This document shows, in pieces, positions 6,333 to 8,954 of a stretch of 8,954 bases of DNA (positions are counted from its first letter, which is position 1; every line of letters starts with the position of its first letter). The translations under genes and the position numbers were made by a program. This DNA is from an uncultured Chthoniobacterales bacterium (GTDB lineage Bacteria > Verrucomicrobiota > Verrucomicrobiae > Chthoniobacterales > UBA10450). Under the pieces are notes generated by a model that was not told the origin of the DNA, ran no database searches, and worked only from the letters and a program-made list of their open reading frames with translations. Location of the stretch: assembly GCA_955652855.1 (NCBI GenBank), contig CATPCN010000706.1:1-8954 (forward strand). Direction: 5' to 3'.

Positions 6333-6385
6333 TCTGTAGGGGACGCTGTTAGCGCCCCATGGGAAGCGAGCCCTTCCCCTACAGA
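6333..6385. repeat. Nested inverted repeat behind pckG (possible terminator)
   Basis: The outer arms TCTGTAGGGGA (6333-6343) and TCCCCTACAGA (6375-6385) are perfect 11-base inverted copies. Inside are two smaller stems: GGGGACGCT with AGCGCCCC (6339-6358, one bulged A, loop GTT) and GGGAAG with CTTCCC (6361-6378, loop CGAGCC). The outer stem and the inner hairpins compete for the same GGGG and CCCC bases, so the transcript could switch between one long stem and two short ones. It begins on the base after the pckG stop. A classic terminator T-run is absent. The sequence is unrelated to repeats A and B and looks like another dispersed palindrome family. Confidence 0.75.
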
Positions 6386-6442
6386 ATTCGCGTTTGCACC
6401 CGCAAAATTTGCGAACCGGGTCGCCATCTGGGATTGTCTCCA

Positions 6443-8954
6443 ATGGGTTCGAAGGTTGCTGAAAAAGAATGCGTCACCGCGCCGGCTGAGCGTGGTTGCG
6501 TCGAGATTCGTGGCGCGCGCCAAAACAATCTCAAAGGGATTAATGTCGATCTTCCGCTCGGGAAACTGACGGTCATCACCGGCCCGAGCGGCAGCGGAAA
6601 ATCGAGTCTCGCCTTCGACACGATCTACGCCGAAGGCCAGCGACGCTACGTCGAAACATTCAGTCCGTACACGCGGCAGTTTCTCGAGCGCATGGACAAA
6701 CCGCGAATGGACGAGATTCGCGGCATCCCTCCGGCGATCGCGATCGAGCAATCGAACCAGGTCAAAACTTCGCGATCCACCGTCGGCACGATGACCGAGA
6801 TCAATGACTACCTGAAATTGTTTTTTCCACGAATCGCCCACGCATTTTGTCCGAGCTGTGGTCGCGAAATCCGTCCGGAGTCTGCAAAATCGATCGACGA
6901 CGACGTTGCGCGCGCGCTCAACGGCAAAAACATTCTGCTCACATTCTGGGTGGCCGTACCCGCGAAAACGCAACCGCACGACTTCTTCAATTTTTTGCAG
7001 CAACAGGGTTATCTGCGCGTTTGGGTCGACAACAAAGTCGTGCGCGTCGATGTCGATGTAAAAATCAAGCGACTCGGCGCGCGCGTGCAGGTGATTCAGG
7101 ATCGCATCACAATCAGCGCTGAAAATCGCGCGCGCTTGACTGAAGCGATTGAAACTTCGCTGCGTTTCGGCAAAGACCGGATCAACATTGTCGATCTTGA
7201 CGCGAAGACCGAGCATCCGTTTTCGACCGGCTGGCATTGCGCGCATTGCGATCTCGATATTCGTCCGCCCACGCCGGGACTTTTCAGTTTCAACAATCCG
7301 CTCGGCGCGTGTCCGGAATGCCGCGGCTTCGGTCGCACCATCGCGATTGATCTGAACCGCGCGATTCCCGATCGTGGTCTGAGCATCGCGCAAGGCGTAG
7401 TGCGCGCGTTTCAAGGCCAGCAGTTCGGCGAATCACAAAAGGATTTGCTCCGCGCCTGTGCGCGCGAAGAGGTCGACATTAACCGTCCGTTCGAAGAATT
7501 GCCGAAAGCCGATCAGGATTTCGTGATCAACGGCGAGAAACGCAGCGATGATGCCGACGAAGATTCCGAGGACGGCCGCTGGTATGGCGTGCGCGGATTT
7601 TTCAAATGGCTCGAGAGCAAATCTTACAAAATGCACGTGCGCGTTTTGCTCAGCCGCTATCGCGCTTACACGACGTGCCCCAGTTGCAAAGGCGGGCGTT
7701 TTCAACTGGAAACGTTGAATTTCAAAATTGGATCGACAAAAAAATTCGCAACGCTTCCGGAATTTGCCGCACTTCCGATTTCCAACGCGCGCGATTTTCT
7801 CGCTAAGATCGACATAGCGCCTAACGACTCGACCGCAGAGATGTTGCGCCGCGAGATTTGTGCGCGGCTGAATTATCTTTGCAACGTCGGCGTCGGCTAT
7901 CTCGCGCTCGATCGGTCGACGCGCACATTGAGCGGCGGCGAAGTGCAACGCGTCAATCTCACGACGTGTCTCGGCGCGTCGCTCGTCAACACGCTCTTCG
8001 TTATGGACGAACCGAGCGTCGGACTGCATCCGCGCGATGTGGGCCGGCTCGTGCGCGTGATGCATAATCTGCGCGACAAAGGCAACACGCTGCTCGTGGT
8101 CGAGCATGAGGAAACGATCATTCGTTCGGCCGACCATTTGTTCGACATCGGACCCGGTCGCGGCGAACGCGGCGGCGAATTGGTTTTCGCTGGAACGCTC
8201 GACAAACTAGTTAGGCAAACCGGTTCGCTCACGGCTGATTATTTAAGTGGTCGCAAACGGATTGAGATCCCGAAGTCACGTCGCAAATCGCGCGCGTCGA
8301 TCAAGATTGCCGGCGCGCGCGAGCACAACCTGAAGAACATCGATGTCGATCTTCCACTGGGCGTTTTCACTTGTGTGACCGGCATTTCCGGCTCCGGAAA
8401 ATCGACGCTCATCCACGATGTGCTTTACGGAAATCTTCGTCGCGCACGCGGCGAATCGAACGAGCAGGAAGCCGGCGCGTGCAAAAGCGTGACCGGCGCG
8501 CATCGCGTTAGCGACGTTGTGATGGTGGATCAAGCGCCGCTCGCGCGGACGCCGCGCTCGACCCCGCTGCTTTACCTCGGCATTTACGATCGTGTGCGCG
8601 AATTATTTGCCGGCTTGCCCGAAGCGATGGCGCAAGGCCTGACCGCGAGCGCGTTCTCTTTTAACTCCGGCAGCGGGCGCTGCGAACGTTGCAGCGGCAC
8701 TGGCTTCGAAAAGATCGAGATGCAATTTCTGAGCGATCTTTATGTACGCTGCGCGGAATGCGAAGGCCGGCGATTTCAGCCGCACGTCTTGAAAGTGCAA
8801 TTGCACGGCAAATCGATTCACGACTTGCTCGAGCTGACGGTTAGTGAAGCGATTCAGTTTTTTGCGCAAATCGGGGAGTCGGGAACAATCGGCAATCGGC
8901 TCGATATTTTGGCCGAAGTTGGCCTCGGCTATTTGCGTCTCGGTCAACCGCTGA
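6443..8954 (+). CDS. uvrA: UvrA-family excinuclease ATPase, 3' end cut by window
   Basis: 837 codons are visible. UvrA is the damage-sensing ABC ATPase of nucleotide excision repair, acting with UvrB on DNA. The first ATPase half has Walker A GPSGSGKSS (47-55), a zinc-type CPSCG, the LFSFNNPLGACPECRGFG segment, signature LSGGEVQRV (496-504) and Walker B FVMDEPSVGLHPRD (519-532), then VVEHEE. The second half has Walker A GISGSGKST (647-655) and the zinc module CERC (747-750) and CAEC (770-773) with EMQFLSDLYV between. Spacing equals standard UvrA, so the UvrB-binding region is present and about 100 codons are missing if length is usual. Sequence details depart from the classical form: GIPPAIAIEQ instead of GLSPAISIDQ, and VDQAPLARTPRS instead of IDQSPIGRTPRS. 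It may be a second UvrA paralogue. ATG 6443 has GGGA about nine bases upstream. Confidence 0.92.
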   Translation, partial: MGSKVAEKECVTAPAERGCVEIRGARQNNLKGINVDLPLGKLTVITGPSGSGKSSLAFDTIYAEGQRRYVETFSPYTRQFLERMDKPRMDEIRGIPPAIAIEQSNQVKTSRSTVGTMTEINDYLKLFFPRIAHAFCPSCGREIRPESAKSIDDDVARALNGKNILLTFWVAVPAKTQPHDFFNFLQQQGYLRVWVDNKVVRVDVDVKIKRLGARVQVIQDRITISAENRARLTEAIETSLRFGKDRINIVDLDAKTEHPFSTGWHCAHCDLDIRPPTPGLFSFNNPLGACPECRGFGRTIAIDLNRAIPDRGLSIAQGVVRAFQGQQFGESQKDLLRACAREEVDINRPFEELPKADQDFVINGEKRSDDADEDSEDGRWYGVRGFFKWLESKSYKMHVRVLLSRYRAYTTCPSCKGGRFQLETLNFKIGSTKKFATLPEFAALPISNARDFLAKIDIAPNDSTAEMLRREICARLNYLCNVGVGYLALDRSTRTLSGGEVQRVNLTTCLGASLVNTLFVMDEPSVGLHPRDVGRLVRVMHNLRDKGNTLLVVEHEETIIRSADHLFDIGPGRGERGGELVFAGTLDKLVRQTGSLTADYLSGRKRIEIPKSRRKSRASIKIAGAREHNLKNIDVDLPLGVFTCVTGISGSGKSTLIHDVLYGNLRRARGESNEQEAGACKSVTGAHRVSDVVMVDQAPLARTPRSTPLLYLGIYDRVRELFAGLPEAMAQGLTASAFSFNSGSGRCERCSGTGFEKIEMQFLSDLYVRCAECEGRRFQPHVLKVQLHGKSIHDLLELTVSEAIQFFAQIGESGTIGNRLDILAEVGLGYLRLGQPL
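6544..6553 (-). repeat. 10-mer motif AAGATCGACA, copy 8
   Basis: Exact 11-mer form in the uvrA-like gene just before the first Walker A; read as Val-Asp-Leu in NVDLPLG. Confidence 0.75.
7189..7198 (-). repeat. 10-mer motif AAGATCGACA, copy 9
   Basis: Exact 10-mer in the uvrA-like gene, read as Val-Asp-Leu; the next bases are AT, so it is not the 11-mer form. Confidence 0.75.
7805..7814 (+). repeat. 10-mer motif AAGATCGACA, copy 10
   Basis: Exact 11-mer form in the uvrA-like gene, read as Lys-Ile-Asp-Ile. It is framed by CGCTA on the left and TAGCG on the right, a short palindrome around the motif. Confidence 0.75.
8344..8353 (-). repeat. 10-mer motif AAGATCGACA, copy 11
   Basis: Exact 11-mer form in the uvrA-like gene before the second Walker A. 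It matches copy 8 in protein context (VDLPLG), so this pair may partly reflect the duplicated ATPase halves. Confidence 0.75.

Noticed and set aside
6203..7414. Minus-strand open frame of 403 codons over the pckG end and uvrA start
   Set aside because: It crosses the nested inverted repeat and lies antisense to two clear genes; composition is shadow-like.
7433..8137. Minus-strand open frame of 234 codons inside uvrA
   Set aside because: Antisense to the UvrA ATPase signature and Walker B codons; no family pattern.

Overview
The window looks like chromosomal DNA of a soil or freshwater Verrucomicrobiota-type bacterium, possibly near Chthoniobacterales. That is an inference from overall protein character, GC-rich codon use, a GTP-dependent PEP carboxykinase, a DUF2270 membrane protein, a SecG with a Pro/Ala/Ser/Thr tail, and dispersed palindromic repeats with GAGCGAAGCGA cores. 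No phage, plasmid, insertion sequence, CRISPR array, tRNA or rRNA was seen. The genes are mostly housekeeping, but the DNA between and across them carries repeated structure.

Layout. From 1 to 473 (+) lies the C-terminal end of an alkaline-phosphatase-superfamily phosphoesterase. It runs tail to tail into a five-gene minus-strand block, read right to left: rhomboid-like membrane protein (4382-3528), TIGR04283-type glycosyltransferase (3531-2770, overlapping the previous stop by GTGA), DUF2270 membrane protein (2680-1961), mazG (1870-1100) and secG (930-475). A 135-base gap at 4383-4517 separates this block from two plus-strand genes, pckG (4518-6332) and a UvrA-family gene (6443 to beyond the window edge).

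Repeats. Two REPIN-like inverted repeats fill the mazG/secG and DUF2270/mazG gaps, and the second supplies the start codon of mazG. In all four repeat arms a variable triplet is matched by its own complement inside the same arm, a covariation-like sign that each arm folds by itself. A different nested inverted repeat sits directly after the pckG stop.

Main unexpected signal. The 10-mer AAGATCGACA occurs 11 times (5 plus, 6 minus) in under 9 kb, where about 0.02 copies are expected with equal base frequencies. Eight copies extend to AAGATCGACAT. It lies inside genes in at least three codon phases and also at the pckG start, so it looks selected as DNA and not as protein. Density and dispersion resemble the DNA uptake sequences of Neisseria and Pasteurellaceae, but other roles (methylation, segregation or recombination signal, codon bias) are open.

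How the genes work together. secG (protein export), mazG (nucleotide-pool sanitation), pckG (gluconeogenesis) and uvrA (DNA repair) are independent household functions. The only pair with a likely joint role is the translationally coupled rhomboid-like protein and glycosyltransferase, both probably membrane or envelope related.
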